A stretch of 64,000 nt of DNA, taken from Phytophthora quininea. Taxonomy: Eukaryota > Oomycota > Peronosporomycetes > Peronosporales > Peronosporaceae. Location of the stretch: positions 1 to 64,000 of the forward strand of contig JAAVTG010000593.1 in NCBI GenBank assembly GCA_011947345.1. The letters are read 5' to 3'. Position 1 is the stretch's first letter. Every line of letters starts with the position of its first letter. Position numbers and translations under genes: made by a program. Of this stretch, positions 24,207 through 35,000 are shown one piece after another. A model generated the notes under the pieces. It had not been told where the DNA came from, did no database searches, and saw nothing but the letters and a program-made list of their open reading frames with translations.

Positions 24207-24562
24207 GGTCGAGTTTTAGTGTGGCGAAGGTTTCTAGGGCTGCTGACGTGTGCGATCAACGGAAAATGAGAACTGCCGGTGGTGCGGCAACTCCACGAGC
24301 TGCAACCAGATAGCATTTCAGCGCTTGAAACCCCATCAGGGTGATTGGAGGAGTGTTTTACGATTGGCCTTTGATGCCCAAGCAGGCGTTCATCCTAACG
24401 CAGCGCTTACAAAAAGCTGCCAGTGCATAGACTGGATCTTTGAGCGCAAGTCGCATTATTCAAGTGCTTGACGATCGCAAAGGGGTTGAAGCTCGATGGA
24501 TAACGGTTTGTGTTGCCATTGAACTTGTTTTGATTCTACTGTGAATGTGATAAAGGCAGCGA

Positions 24563-25336
24563 TCATACCGCAGTGGCTGCCAGTGGAGACGCCATGGCCT
24601 TGTACACAGGACTCCCGACGTTCTTTGGCGACACAATGGCAACTGACAATTCCTGTCCAGCCATTGGTAGCACAGCGCCATCGTATCTCCCTGGCTTGTA
24701 CTTGTAGTACAGAACGATTTGCACGCAACCGAGCAGTACACCGGCCATGTTGATTCCTGCAACGAACCAGTCGCTGTCCACGACGCCTGAAACGACCCAC
24801 AACGCTGTCGACGCTGCCATCATGTAGCTCATATTGATCGGGATGGAGGCCGACGACTTCATCTCGACCACGTGCTTCAACGTAGCAAGTGGCGACGAAA
24901 ACATTGCCATGCTGAAGGCAACGCCCGCGTATCCGAGTGACGTACCCAACTGATCCTTCGTCATGCCCAAGACGCCCGCAAGGCCCAGAATGGAGTAGAG
25001 GTCGACCACAACGTAGATCATCAAGGCCCAAGTGTACAATTTGATCAGGTGCTTGCGCTTGTCGGCCGAGCTCCAGCGGAAGTAGAAGACGTTGAAGACC
25101 ATTCCGCCGACCTGGCCGATCGCTTGGGTCACGAAGAGCGGGAACATGGCGTCGTTGGCGAGGCCGTACCACGTCCACAGATTGCAGTTGACGACCAAGG
25201 CGATGAGAGGCAGCTCGGCCATCTCGCCGATGCTCTTGCTACGATGCACCTTGTAGATGTCTGGGATCGGACTCAGCTTGAACAGCAGCTCCAGGATGGC
25301 AGTCGCCACAGCGATGAGAGTCGTTGCCACACCCAT
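24563..25336 (-). CDS. SWEET sugar transporter 5 (intronless)
   Basis: A single exon of 257 residues starts MGVATTLIAVATAILELL. Features are LSPIPDIYKVHRSKSIGEMA, NCNLWTWYGLANDAMFP with no intron at the position used in SWEET 1-4, and SPLATLKHVVEMKSSASIP. It has the usual seven hydrophobic segments in a 3-1-3 arrangement. The tail carries VAIVSPKNV immediately before SPVYKAMASP. It is the last gene of the minus-strand block. Precise loss of the intron suggests a retrocopy or an intron-loss event. Confidence 0.92.
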   Translation of the reverse strand: MGVATTLIAVATAILELLFKLSPIPDIYKVHRSKSIGEMAELPLIALVVNCNLWTWYGLANDAMFPLFVTQAIGQVGGMVFNVFYFRWSSADKRKHLIKLYTWALMIYVVVDLYSILGLAGVLGMTKDQLGTSLGYAGVAFSMAMFSSPLATLKHVVEMKSSASIPINMSYMMAASTALWVVSGVVDSDWFVAGINMAGVLLGCVQIVLYYKYKPGRYDGAVLPMAGQELSVAIVSPKNVGSPVYKAMASPLAATAV

Positions 25337-26099
25337 GGCGATCTGAAAGACGAACGTTGCGAGGGACGCAGAGAATTCCGAAATGACGTTGTTGTAAAGC
25401 GATTCAAATGTGCGTGACGCTGCACGGAAATACTAGCAATAACGTGTGACTGGTCTTGAAGCGGCAGAAGCAAAAGCCCTCCAAACATCGGCGATGGGAA
25501 GGCATTGTTCGGGCCAATCAGCTGGGCCGTCCAAACCAAAAGATAGGAAGGTGAGCGCCACGGTGTGAAAGACGGTGTTTGTGTTGCTGGGACCTGCTCG
25601 CCACGACCACGAGATTCTTTGCTGCGTGGTGGTTTGCACGGTTGTCGGAACGATAACTGCTGGCATAATACTGTATAATAGGCAATCTTCAGGAAGACAG
25701 CAGCAACAAACAGACCACAAGAGGAGGAAAGTCTGTTCTGGTGCAAAGTTGAGTCGTTGGCGTCCATTTGCAATAGAAGAGGCGACTAGTGCTCCTTCGC
25801 TTTGTCCTCCAACGACCATGCTCTTTTTCTTCATGTGGACGCCTTGGATTCCAAACGCTTACGTTGAAGTGTGGAATACTTTCCAACGCACATAATGTAA
25901 ACCCGACACTCCTAGCGCCAAACGCATCGTTATTCAACTCTCAAATTGTCTTACACTACATCGGCGATGGAAAGCCCACCACTCTTCCCAGTCCTCATCG
26001 CTTGCGTTGGTACCGATCGCTGGTACAATACCACGGATCAGCAAATCTCCTGCCCCCTCCGTCTCCGATACGCATACATCGCTTCGCAAGCCCGGCAGC
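25337..26099. other. Intergenic, promoter side of two genes
   Basis: This separates SWEET 5 (minus) from the THEM6-like gene (plus). Open frames on both strands are short and lack any recognisable family. It includes a GTCATTTCGGAATT initiator-like match on the minus strand near 25380, upstream of SWEET 5. Confidence 0.4.
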
Positions 26100-26749
26100 A
26101 TGATCCCTCGAATCTTGTGGCACATGGGGGCGGGTATTCTCCGCCGCCGACTCTCGCCCCAAGTGCCCGGGGCGCTGCTACGCTACCCTGGGGTATGGAA
26201 AACCCGCGCGTCGCTGTTGGACTGCCACTTGACGGGCACTCTGCCTGAAAACGCCTACTACCGCAGCATGGAGCTGGCGATCTGGTACGGCTGCGGCGTG
26301 CAGGGCATTCTGCACGCCTGCGCCCGTAACCACTGGTACTTTGTGTTCGGGTCGCAGGGGATCCGCCACTTTAAGGACATCAGGCTGTTCCAGCGCTACG
26401 AAGTGCACACGCGCAATGTGTACTGGGATGACGACTGGCTGTTCTTGCTGGCCCAGTTCAAGTGTCCCGAGACGGGGAAGTCTTTGCGGAAGGACTCTCA
26501 CGTTGCATGTTGCGGCACGGCAAAGAGAGGGTGGATTCCAGGCGACTGTACCAGGAGATGGGGGTGGACGGTCTCCCTCATCAACACGAGATGCCCGAGG
26601 TGATCAAGAAGTTCCTCCAATGGGACGCCGCGACTGAGGTGGATATGAAGAAGACGGCGGAAGCAAGTGCAGAGCTGTTTGCAGAGAGTGCCAAGCCTGG
26701 AGTGCTATCGATGCACTCGATGAATCTCCCTTTCGAGGTGAAAAGATGA
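26100..26749 (+). CDS. THEM6-like hotdog-fold protein, one-base frame break
   Basis: The first part, from the ATG at 26100 (MIPRILWHMGAGILRRRLSP), contains ENAYYRSMELAIWYGCGVQG and FKDIRLFQRYEVHTRNVYWD with DDWLFLLAQF. This matches the strand and helix order of the THEM6/4HBT_2 hotdog family (acyl-CoA thioesterase fold). The frame is lost near 26480 (GGGGAAGTCT), and the homologous continuation FAEGLSRCMLRHGKERVDSR is in the next frame to the stop at 26749. One extra G would join them. Expected length is about 216 residues. The substrate is unknown. The N-terminus could start earlier, at 26007. Confidence 0.6.
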
Positions 26750-28053
26750 GATGAAGTCACTGTAAGTTTGGGAGGCACTGGAGAAGGCGGGTGGGAATCG
26801 GATGAATTGTACGACAGGTGTCGAAGTAATCGAGGACGACGACTTGTAGTCTGCGAATACGTCTGCTTGGGCGTTTGAAAAGCGAGAAAAACGACATGCC
26901 ATGTACTTGTTTGGAGCGTGCTCATGTTGAGTCGAACTTGTTGTTTTTGAAGGACACTTTGGAGACAGTTCAATTGCTTCAGTTTGGGTGCACAACACGA
27001 ATGTGCGCAGAAAAGGCAATAGCAACTCCACGACCTTTCAGGATCACGCGGATCGCCACCAGGTGTTGCTTTCAAACGAGGCCAAGGGCGGTGCATTTGT
27101 GCTTCTGCTGCTCGCACGTGACGTCGCTGCTTTGCATTGCACTTCGAAAAGCGTTTTGCCATTTGGGTCATGATGTTATGGAGACCCAAGTGGCAACGCC
27201 TTGCTGCTTTACTGCGAGCCAGACGCTACTTTCACGGCGCAGAAAGAAGCTCGGTCACTTCTGGACTCGGCTTCATGTAGTGAAATATTCCTGGGCCCCG
27301 AGCCAAGACAATGCGCTCGGAATATTTCTCGGCTGGACCTCTCCCCATATACATGGAGCTTATTTCGTAGTCCGTCCAGAAGACGTGTGCTCGCGAGTGC
27401 TCACAACGAAGCGAAGGGGCAAGAATCGTATCTGCATCCACCAACTCTGCAGTCGACTGGACGTGTGGGGAGTTATGGTGGCTCTAGCAGGGCATGCCGG
27501 TCGCCAAGTCGGCGCTGCGGGCCATCCAGCGCCGTTTCTGTCTTCCGCCCTCGCCCGTCGTGCCCCGCGGCACCCCACACTCGACACCTGCTGCCCCGCG
27601 ATTGGCAGACCGGCAGCTCCGAGTGCAGTCCAAGCAGCACGTGACTCGCGCGTTGTCACGGACAAATCTATTGCCCGCCCTCCAGCGCCAATGGATTATC
27701 GCCTGACGATCACAACGAGCTTGTTTGCAACCGATTTGAGGGAAATATGTCGGGTGGATCCGAGCTGTCAAAACTTCAGAAAATGTGACATGCCCATTGC
27801 ACAGTTGACTTGCTTGCTTTTTGCAGGTTATCGCTGGTGGAGAAGAAAGCCCTCAAGTACGGGGCAGTGTGGGCGGACAGACAGTCCCTCTGTGGAGACC
27901 GCCGAAAATCTCGCACTCGTTTTCGAGCTGCTGCTCGCTGCTCACTCTGCAATTTGCGTGCTCCAGCGCAAAGAGCTGTGGTGCATCTCATGCACACCCG
28001 TCTGTGCTAGATCCAAGCGTCCAAGACTCCCCACACATATACACTCTTACACA
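26750..28053. other. Intergenic, SWEET 6 upstream region
   Basis: About 1.3 kb with no supportable gene. The long plus-strand frame that opens at 26875 runs in frame into SWEET 6, but the part before 28054 looks like random reading-through with no family features. The only recognisable element is the initiator-like site at 27940-27955. Confidence 0.45.
27940..27955 (+). promoter_or_regulatory. Oomycete initiator (Inr)-like element
   Basis: GCTCACTCTGCAATTT matches the oomycete Inr consensus GCTCATTYYNCAWTTT with one mismatch. It lies about 100 bases upstream of the SWEET 6 ATG, a usual distance for a transcription start in Phytophthora. Confidence 0.5.
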
Positions 28054-28968
28054 ATGGTCGACGCTAACATCCTCCTCGCGCTGCGAATCATGACGGCGCT
28101 GTCGTCGTTCACGGTCTCCTTGAGTCCGTCCTTCTCCATCTACAAGATCTACAAGGCCAAGTCGGTCGGCCACATCTCCGTCGTGCCGTTCGTGTCGTTG
28201 CTCGGCAACTCGCACATGTGGATGCTCTACGGCTACTTCTGCGGCAACATCTTCCCCGTCATGGTCTCCTTCGGCTTCGGCGACTTTGCGGCGCTTACCT
28301 ACATCGCCGTCTACTACAAGTTTGCTACCGATCGCAAATACGTCCGGCAAATTTTTGGCGGTGCCGTGGCGGTGCTGGCGCTGATCACACTGTACGCCAT
28401 CATCGCTGCGAGCGGTGCCACGGGGCAAGACTACACCAGTATCAGCCATGTGCTCGGGTACATCAGCATCGTGGCAGCTATCATTCTGTACGGTGCTCCG
28501 TTCGAGAAGGCAGTGTTCGTGCTTCGCAACAAGAACGCCGCCCCGATCCAGCTGCCGATGGTCATCTGCGGCGCCACCAACAACGCGCTTTGGGTCATCT
28601 ACACACCGTTGGACAGCAACTGGTTCATGTTCATCCCGAACGCCATCTGCGTCGTGCTGGGCATCGTGCTTCTGGTGCTGTATGTCATGTACCGACCAAG
28701 CAAGGCCGTTCAGCCGACCGTGGAGCTGCCGACAGACGACCTCCCAATCACCATCGTGGTGTCCCCCAAGGCTGAAATCATGGGCAAGGTCGAGTCGTCG
28801 AGCCCGTGCTTCCACGCGATGCCGTCGCCGCTGCTGCCTCTGAGTCGCGAAAGCTCGTTCCGGCTCAGCTCTCCAGCGCTTAGTCGTGACGGTTCCTTGA
28901 GTCGGAGCGGGTCCTTTGAGCGTGGCTTCGGCAACGGCGTGCAGATTATCCGCGCCCCGCGCGAGTAG
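28054..28968 (+). CDS. SWEET sugar transporter 6 (intronless, long tail)
   Basis: A single exon of 304 residues starts MVDANILLALRIMTALSSFT. I chose this ATG because helix 1 of the SWEET fold starts here and an Inr-like site lies 100 bases upstream. Features: LSPSFSIYKIYKAKSVGHIS, SLLGNSHMWMLYGYFCGNIF, GAPFEKAVFVLRNKNAAPIQ and ATNNALWV. The cytosolic tail is the longest of the cluster, about 90 residues. It contains IVVSPKAE, SPCFHAMPSP, and then a Ser/Arg-rich end with repeated R-x-S-S-F and R-x-G-S motifs that look like kinase sites. The frame is intact. Confidence 0.92.
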   Translation: MVDANILLALRIMTALSSFTVSLSPSFSIYKIYKAKSVGHISVVPFVSLLGNSHMWMLYGYFCGNIFPVMVSFGFGDFAALTYIAVYYKFATDRKYVRQIFGGAVAVLALITLYAIIAASGATGQDYTSISHVLGYISIVAAIILYGAPFEKAVFVLRNKNAAPIQLPMVICGATNNALWVIYTPLDSNWFMFIPNAICVVLGIVLLVLYVMYRPSKAVQPTVELPTDDLPITIVVSPKAEIMGKVESSSPCFHAMPSPLLPLSRESSFRLSSPALSRDGSLSRSGSFERGFGNGVQIIRAPRE

Positions 28969-29482
28969 AAAAACCATGTAGCATTTCCCTAGAGTAGTAG
29001 TAGCCGTGGCCTTCGAAGTCGCGCTTTAACTTATCAAAACTCGTTTCCAATGCATGCAAACGCTTTGTCCTCGTGCTTTCGTAGCTGTAGTGCCGGCATC
29101 CAAGCACGTGTGATACGACGCGAAACCTATTCCGTCCGTTGGCGGCCACAAGAGGGTTGTTGCTTCGCATTTATCGTTTCGACGACTTGCAGTGTTGCTC
29201 TGACAATTCTTGTGGTCGAACTGTATGCGCAATATTGATGCGAAGCTCTGCCGGTTACTTCGTCTCGAGCAAGCGCTAGACCAAGCACTGGACCAGATTC
29301 AACCACAGACTCGTTTCGGCGATCTCACCATCTCCACGTTCCTCTCTGCTCCTCTGAAGCCTTTGTTTGCCATGACGCTGTCGAATGTTGACGGCCTCTG
29401 CGCCTTCACTTCCTCGGCATTTTACATTCGATAGACTGGAGAAGAGGCAACACAAGTCCCTACCGAAAAACAAAAGTCTGCC

Positions 29483-30307
29483 ATGACCAGCTCCGTGGAA
29501 TCTGCGTTCCGAATCATCGCGGCCTGCACGTCGCTCATGATGATCCTGAGCCCGACGCCGGCCGTCTACAAGATCCACAAGACCAAGTCCATCGGCAACA
29601 CCAACATCGTCTCGCTCGTGTCGGTCTTTGCCAACTGCCACGTGTGGTCCTTGCAAGGTCTGCTGACAAGGAATTGGTTCCCAGTCTTCTCTACGTTCGT
29701 GTCAGGCGACTTCATCGCCATCATCTACATGTTCGTGTTCCTACGGTATACGTCGGACCGCAAGCAGGCGTGGAGAGTCATCGCTGTCTACGCGATGGTG
29801 CTGGGCATCATCAGTCTCTACGCTGTGCTCGGCGGTCTCGGCGTGTTTTCCAACTTGAGCACCAACCAGGTGAACAATATCATGGGGTACCTGGCTGTCT
29901 GCGTGACGCTGGTGCTCTACAGCTCGCCGTTCCTCAAGATCCGCGAGGTCATCAAGTACAAGACCGGCGTGTTCATCCCGATTCACATGGTCATCGCCGG
30001 CACCTGCAACAACGCCATGTGGATCACGTACACGCCCATGTCGGGGCTCTGGTTCCTGTTTGTGACCAATGTTTGCTGCGCCACGTTGGGCGTGGCCCAG
30101 TTGACCGTATACATGATCTACCACCCGAGCAAGCACCCGCTGGGCTACGGAGCCACGTTGGAAGACTTGCTGGCGAAGGAGCGCGAGGACGACGGACAGA
30201 TCTCGGTGGCGATCGACAGGCCGAGTTTGCAGTCGAGCAGCAAGGTGGTTCCGCAAAGTCCAATGTTCCAGGTCATGCGGTCACCGCTAGAACCGCTCCA
30301 TCCGTAG
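29483..30307 (+). CDS. SWEET sugar transporter 7 (intronless)
   Basis: A single exon of 274 residues starts MTSSVESAFRIIAACTSLMM. Features: LSPTPAVYKIHKTKSIGNTN, SVFANCHVWSLQGLLTRNWF, SSPFLKIREVIKYKTGVFIP and TCNNAMWITYTPMSGLWF. Compared with SWEET 1-5, the KS-A-A-S-I/L-P signature is changed to K-T-G-V-F-I-P, as in SWEET 8 (K-S-A-A-F-I-P). SWEET 6 to 8 therefore form a separate subgroup. The tail ends SPMFQVMRSP. It is 514 bases downstream of SWEET 6 on the same strand. The frame is intact. Confidence 0.92.
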   Translation: MTSSVESAFRIIAACTSLMMILSPTPAVYKIHKTKSIGNTNIVSLVSVFANCHVWSLQGLLTRNWFPVFSTFVSGDFIAIIYMFVFLRYTSDRKQAWRVIAVYAMVLGIISLYAVLGGLGVFSNLSTNQVNNIMGYLAVCVTLVLYSSPFLKIREVIKYKTGVFIPIHMVIAGTCNNAMWITYTPMSGLWFLFVTNVCCATLGVAQLTVYMIYHPSKHPLGYGATLEDLLAKEREDDGQISVAIDRPSLQSSSKVVPQSPMFQVMRSPLEPLHP

Positions 30308-30346
30308 ACAATTCAGTTTTACTAAAGCAACGTATTTGCAGTGTCG

Positions 30347-30643
30347 TCAGAGTATCGCTGCACTCGCCGACACACCCCATGCATGTTCAGGACGCTGAGC
30401 TGTTTTAGCTCGCGTTCGGTGGTCGCCTCGTACCCCGATCTGGAGCGCGTTTAACAGCTCAATGAACTTGTCGGTCATACTTCGCGCTTCAGCCGGAGCA
30501 GATTCAAGGTAAGCCAAGTTGAAGTCCACTTCAACTGTGGCACACTTCGCCATTGCCCTTGCAGCTGCTCGTGTAAAGCGCATCAGCTCGTAGCTGCCGC
30601 TGTGCTTGGGCTGCGGTCGGATCGAGAGCTTGCTTCCGTGCAT
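30347..30643 (-). CDS. Small hypothetical protein
   Basis: A 98-residue frame starts MHGSKLSIRPQPKHSGSYEL and contains a helical middle (EARSMTDKFIELLNALQIGV). I do not recognise it. It is antisense to the gap between SWEET 7 and SWEET 8 and could be a terminal exon or a chance frame. Confidence 0.25.
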   Translation of the reverse strand: MHGSKLSIRPQPKHSGSYELMRFTRAAARAMAKCATVEVDFNLAYLESAPAEARSMTDKFIELLNALQIGVRGDHRTRAKTAQRPEHAWGVSASAAIL

Positions 30644-31120
30644 GGCATCGAGTCCGAACAGCTTTCACAGTCGTGCGCAAGATTGGCAGGACATCCAGAT
30701 GAACATCGTATCAACACGATTAGACTAGAAACCAAAGCCAGTAGTCCACTCATAACGAGGGCAAATTGGCACTGGCATGGCAGCCTCGGAGGAAGAATGT
30801 GGCTGGCAATGACAACGTCCTCCGGACTGTTCTGTTGCCTTCGTCAGTCGCGAAGTGCCGGCAGCGAGGCTTGCACACACCCGAGCGCGTCGATGCCAAC
30901 CAGTCGATGCTGCTTCAAACACACAACTAATGCTCACAGCGCCGTGATTGTCCGAACTGTCTCAGGGGTGGTGCAGCAGCTCCACTTCTCGATTTGAGGC
31001 GTTGTGCGCAAGTCGTGAAGTGCCCGGCGTCCTGTTCGATGCCTTCCCGGTCGATACCGACCACCACGACGCTATCGTAAGTCTCCAAGGTCTTCAGGGT
31101 CTCCAAAGCCAAGCAAAAAC

Positions 31121-32005
31121 ATGGTTAACGTCGTCGTCGAGACGCTCTTCCGCGTGCTGGCCTCCATCACGTCCATCTCCGTGACGTTCAGCATGACGCC
31201 GTCAATGTACTGCATCTACCAGAAGAAGGACACGGGCATCGCGTCCGTGCTGCCGCTCGTCTGTATGGTGGCCAACGCACACGTCTGGATGCTGGACGGC
31301 GCCATTGTCAAGAACTGGTTCCCTATGTTCGCCACCTTCCTGACCTCCGACGTCATCGCCTGCACGTACGTCGCCATCTTTTACTGGTTCGCGCGCGACC
31401 GCAAGAAGGCGCTGTTCCGGATCATGGTCGGCTTTACGATACTGGCGCTCATCACCATCTACGCCATCCTGGGCAGCGCAGGGCTCACTAACCAGTCCAA
31501 GGACGGTGTCGACACGACACTCGGCATCTTGGGGGTGCTGGCTGGTCTCAGCATGTTCAGCTCGCCGTTCGAGCGGATGCTCAAGGTGCTGCACTACAAG
31601 TCAGCAGCGTTCATCCCCATCCCTATGGTGGCCGCAGGAGCGCTCAACAACGTCGTGTGGATCGTGTACTGCCCCATGATCGGGAGCTGGTTCCTGTTTG
31701 GGGGCAATGTGATGTGCCTGCTGTTGAGCTGCGTCAACTTGGTGCTGTATATCGTGTACAACCCCAACACCCATCCGCTGAGGCTGGAGCACGAGGACCC
31801 GGAAGCTCTCCAGGCCAATCCGACCGGAATCGAACTAGTGTCCATGTCATTGGCGATCTCACCTCTCCTGCGGACGACGACGTTAGATCCAAGACCAAGA
31901 GTTCCCAACAGGGCGGGTACAGCGCAATGTGCTCGCCCATTGCGGATGTCAGTAACAGAGTTTAAAACGTGTCAATACTATCACTTGCGTATCTTTTCGA
32001 GTTGA
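31121..32005 (+). CDS. SWEET sugar transporter 8, tail frame uncertain
   Basis: The frame starts MVNVVVETLFRVLASITSIS and is intact through all seven helices: FSMTPSMYCIYQKKDTGIAS, CMVANAHVWMLDGAIVKNWF, SSPFERMLKVLHYKSAAFIP, ALNNVVWIVYCPMIGSWF. After SMSLAISP the given frame continues as an Arg/Pro-rich tail to 32005. The next frame instead carries GGYSAMCSPIADV, ending at 31965, which resembles the shared SP-x5-SP tail. One extra C near 31862-31868 would restore it, giving about 281 residues. The transport core would be unaffected. There is no intron. Confidence 0.85.
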   Translation: MVNVVVETLFRVLASITSISVTFSMTPSMYCIYQKKDTGIASVLPLVCMVANAHVWMLDGAIVKNWFPMFATFLTSDVIACTYVAIFYWFARDRKKALFRIMVGFTILALITIYAILGSAGLTNQSKDGVDTTLGILGVLAGLSMFSSPFERMLKVLHYKSAAFIPIPMVAAGALNNVVWIVYCPMIGSWFLFGGNVMCLLLSCVNLVLYIVYNPNTHPLRLEHEDPEALQANPTGIELVSMSLAISPLLRTTTLDPRPRVPNRAGTAQCARPLRMSVTEFKTCQYYHLRIFSS

Positions 32006-32086
32006 AGGACCATCACTCCTGTGCGCGCAAATCCGCATTGCTCCCCCACTTCCGCATTCTCCACTAACAGCACAAGCGGTTAAAAG

Positions 32087-35000
32087 ATGCTGGCGACGAC
32101 GCAGTCGACGGCACTCGTGCCGCTATCTCTCAGCCTGTATGTATCCCTTAGCAGCTTGTTTAGATCCCTTGTCCCAACGCTTGCGGTGTTTTGCAGCGTC
32201 CAAAAGAAGGAGGCGTCGCTGCAGACGGAGAAGCAGCGGCTGGACAAGCGCCTGAAAGAGAGGACGACACTGCTGCATAACCTGCGAGAGAGCCACGAGC
32301 ACATTTTGATCACCAACGGCCAGCTCCAGTACGTGCTCAAGCGGCTTTGAAAGTCATCACTAGAGCTAAATGCCGTTCTAAACAGGGAAAGGAGTCGCGT
32401 GCACAAGGAGACGCTGCTGGCGCTCCAAGAGGTTCTGGAAAGCAAGCAGCTCCCTGGGGATTCAGAGAACCATGGAGCGAACGAGCTAGAGGCGACGAAG
32501 GACAAGTGCGATATGCTGCGAGAGGTTCTGGCTGCTCTGGCTGAGAAGCACTCGACGCTGGAACGGAGGGCGCTGGAGCTTGAAGACAAAGCGCTGAGGG
32601 ATGCAGCAGTGGTTGAGACGAAGACGCAAAAGCTAAATGAAGGTAGGAGGGTGGGTAATGTGTGCTGGTTGTTGATTTGATACCTGAATGTGTCGTGCTA
32701 GCTCGGGATACACTCCAGTTGCAGCAGGAAGACGGTCGCTCTGCCCAATGGAGTTTTGATGTGCGAGCTTTCGCATGATGAGCGATGCTGCGTTGAATCT
32801 TACCATTTCTGTGCGCCGTTATTGCCTAGATGGACCAAGATGAGCTCACCAAGGACGAGAAGAAACTCGATCAATCTAGTCTCGAGGCACAGCACGAAGG
32901 GAAGCTCCTCGAAGAGTTAAAAGCGTCTGGTCGAGCCGAGCAAGACACTTTAAAGGAAGTTCGGACGGTAAGAAACACACGCGACATCTTGTTGACGTGC
33001 ATTGATGCTGACTGAGCTGTGAAGATCGTGCAAAACTACCAAGGAATGGCGCAGGAAGAGCTGCACCAGCTTACGATCGCCAACGAAAGCGCAAAAAGGT
33101 GCCACGTTTCAGCAGATTTTGTCTCCATCGACAGCTAATATTTCATGTTTTGCAGCGCTCAGCAAGAACTGCGAAAGCAACTCGACAGCAACGGAGTCCG
33201 ATAGCATGAAAACATTATATCTACACATTAGAAAGCCGTCCTCTGATCGATATTGCCTGCCAGGCCACTTGCGCGGAGGATGATGAGGTTCTGCAGTTAT
33301 CGCAGGAGTTGCAATCCAAATTGCAGCATCTCAACGTATGTAGTGCGCTATCGCCAAGCTCATGTTTTTTCTCAAAATCTTTTCACTTTTGTTCTGTGTT
33401 CTTTAGGAAGACATGTCGGAGGCCAAGTTTGCCAAACGTGAGCTAGCACTGCGCAAAAGCAAGAGAAGGACATGCTGACACTAACGGCAACGCAGATCAA
33501 GGTTCGTCTTGAATAGGGAACGTGGTAGTGGTAAGCTAACCTGCACACACGTTCAACAGGCAAAAGACGAACAACTGAGCTGGCTAGAGCGACATCATGT
33601 GCATCTCGTAAACGAGCAGAAAGAAATGAAGAAGGCCTACGCTCAAGACGAAGCAGGTGCGAGTATTTACAAGTCGATTCGATTTTTCTTTTCTAAAGGT
33701 TGTTCGTCGATCGTATTCGATAGCCTACCAAGAGTTCGTTGCCACACACACGAAGGAAATGGACTCGCTTGCAGCCGAGATTAAGGGAGCTGAGAAACAG
33801 GTGAAGACCGTGGATCGTGCCATCACTGCCAAAGAGAAAAAGGTAGCTGTTGTAAACAAGAAAATCGTCCAACGGAGAAAGTCCTTGTGACCTGGGACGA
33901 GAAGGTGCGCGAAAGACAAGAAGAATTGACCCGGTCCACTGCGACGCGAGAGCTGGTTGATTCCGAGGTGCAGAGGTTAGCTCAAGCACTGGAACAGGAG
34001 CAGCGAAGCCTGCAGCTGGTTGAGCAGAAGTCCAAAGCGCGGGAGATGCAAGTCGAGGACTTGCTTTCAACTTGCTCGGCACTAGAAGCAGATATCTTCC
34101 GTGCCAACAAACAGTTGACGGCAATGCAGAGCGATCTCACGGCAGCGGAAACGTCCGTGAAGAACCGAGTAGACGAAATCCGAGACAAGTTCTTGGATTC
34201 CTTCGTGATCAGCGAGGCCGCCAACCTTATCGAGATGCTAAACAACGAGGTAGGAACAACTGGAGAAGGCCCTGATCGCCTACGGAAACTGATTGCATGG
34301 CATCTTGTAGGTTCAGTGCTGCTCGAAGGCAGACACCGACGAGTTTGAGAGATTCGAGGCCACATTCAACTCCAAAGCAACGATGGTTTGATGTGTTTCC
34401 ATGGCGGACCCTCGCCAGTTGTCGACTAACAATTACATGGTTTGGCACTGTAGCTGAAAGAACGATATGATGCGCTATTAGCCTCTACGCGTGCAAAGTA
34501 CAGTAAGGTTCTGGAGGAGAAGGTATGCCACTACCTGTTAAGCGAGCACCCCAAAGCTCATGCATGCTCTCTACTTCAGGAAACGCAGTACAATGCAAAT
34601 CTGGAAACACTACAGACCCGCAAGAAGCACATGGAGCAGCGCGCAGAAGGTTTGGCAGAGCGATCATCCAAGCTCAATGCTTCCGATGGCGACGAGAAGA
34701 CATCGCAAGACAGCCAGACCAGTCTTGCTGAGTTTGACCCACCATGGATCGATGGCGGCGACAGTGAGCGCGCTATCGAGAAGGTAGTTGCACAAATTGA
34801 TTAAATGGCTTACAGGAGCTCACATCAACGGCTGCTCCACAGGTTCCAAGCGTCAAACAGCGTCTTTCGGTGGCACCATCCAAGTCCAAGCAAAGCCAAC
34901 GGAAAGCGAAAGCAGCGCCGTACCAAGTGTCCAAGCCTGCTCGACGTGGGTCTTCGACGGAACGAAACCTGGAGAGAAAGCCGGCTGCTGAAGACAAGCT

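Noticed and set aside
26875..28053. A 697-codon plus-strand frame that makes SWEET 6 appear to have a 393-residue N-terminal extension
   Set aside because: The extension has no family features, the SWEET fold begins at the ATG at 28054, and an initiator-like site lies at 27940-27955, inside the supposed coding part.
27988..28977. A 329-codon minus-strand frame opposite SWEET 6
   Set aside because: Composition (His/Asp/Val/Arg-rich, no hydrophobic core) is typical of the antisense of a G/C-rich gene; SWEET 6 on the plus strand is certain.
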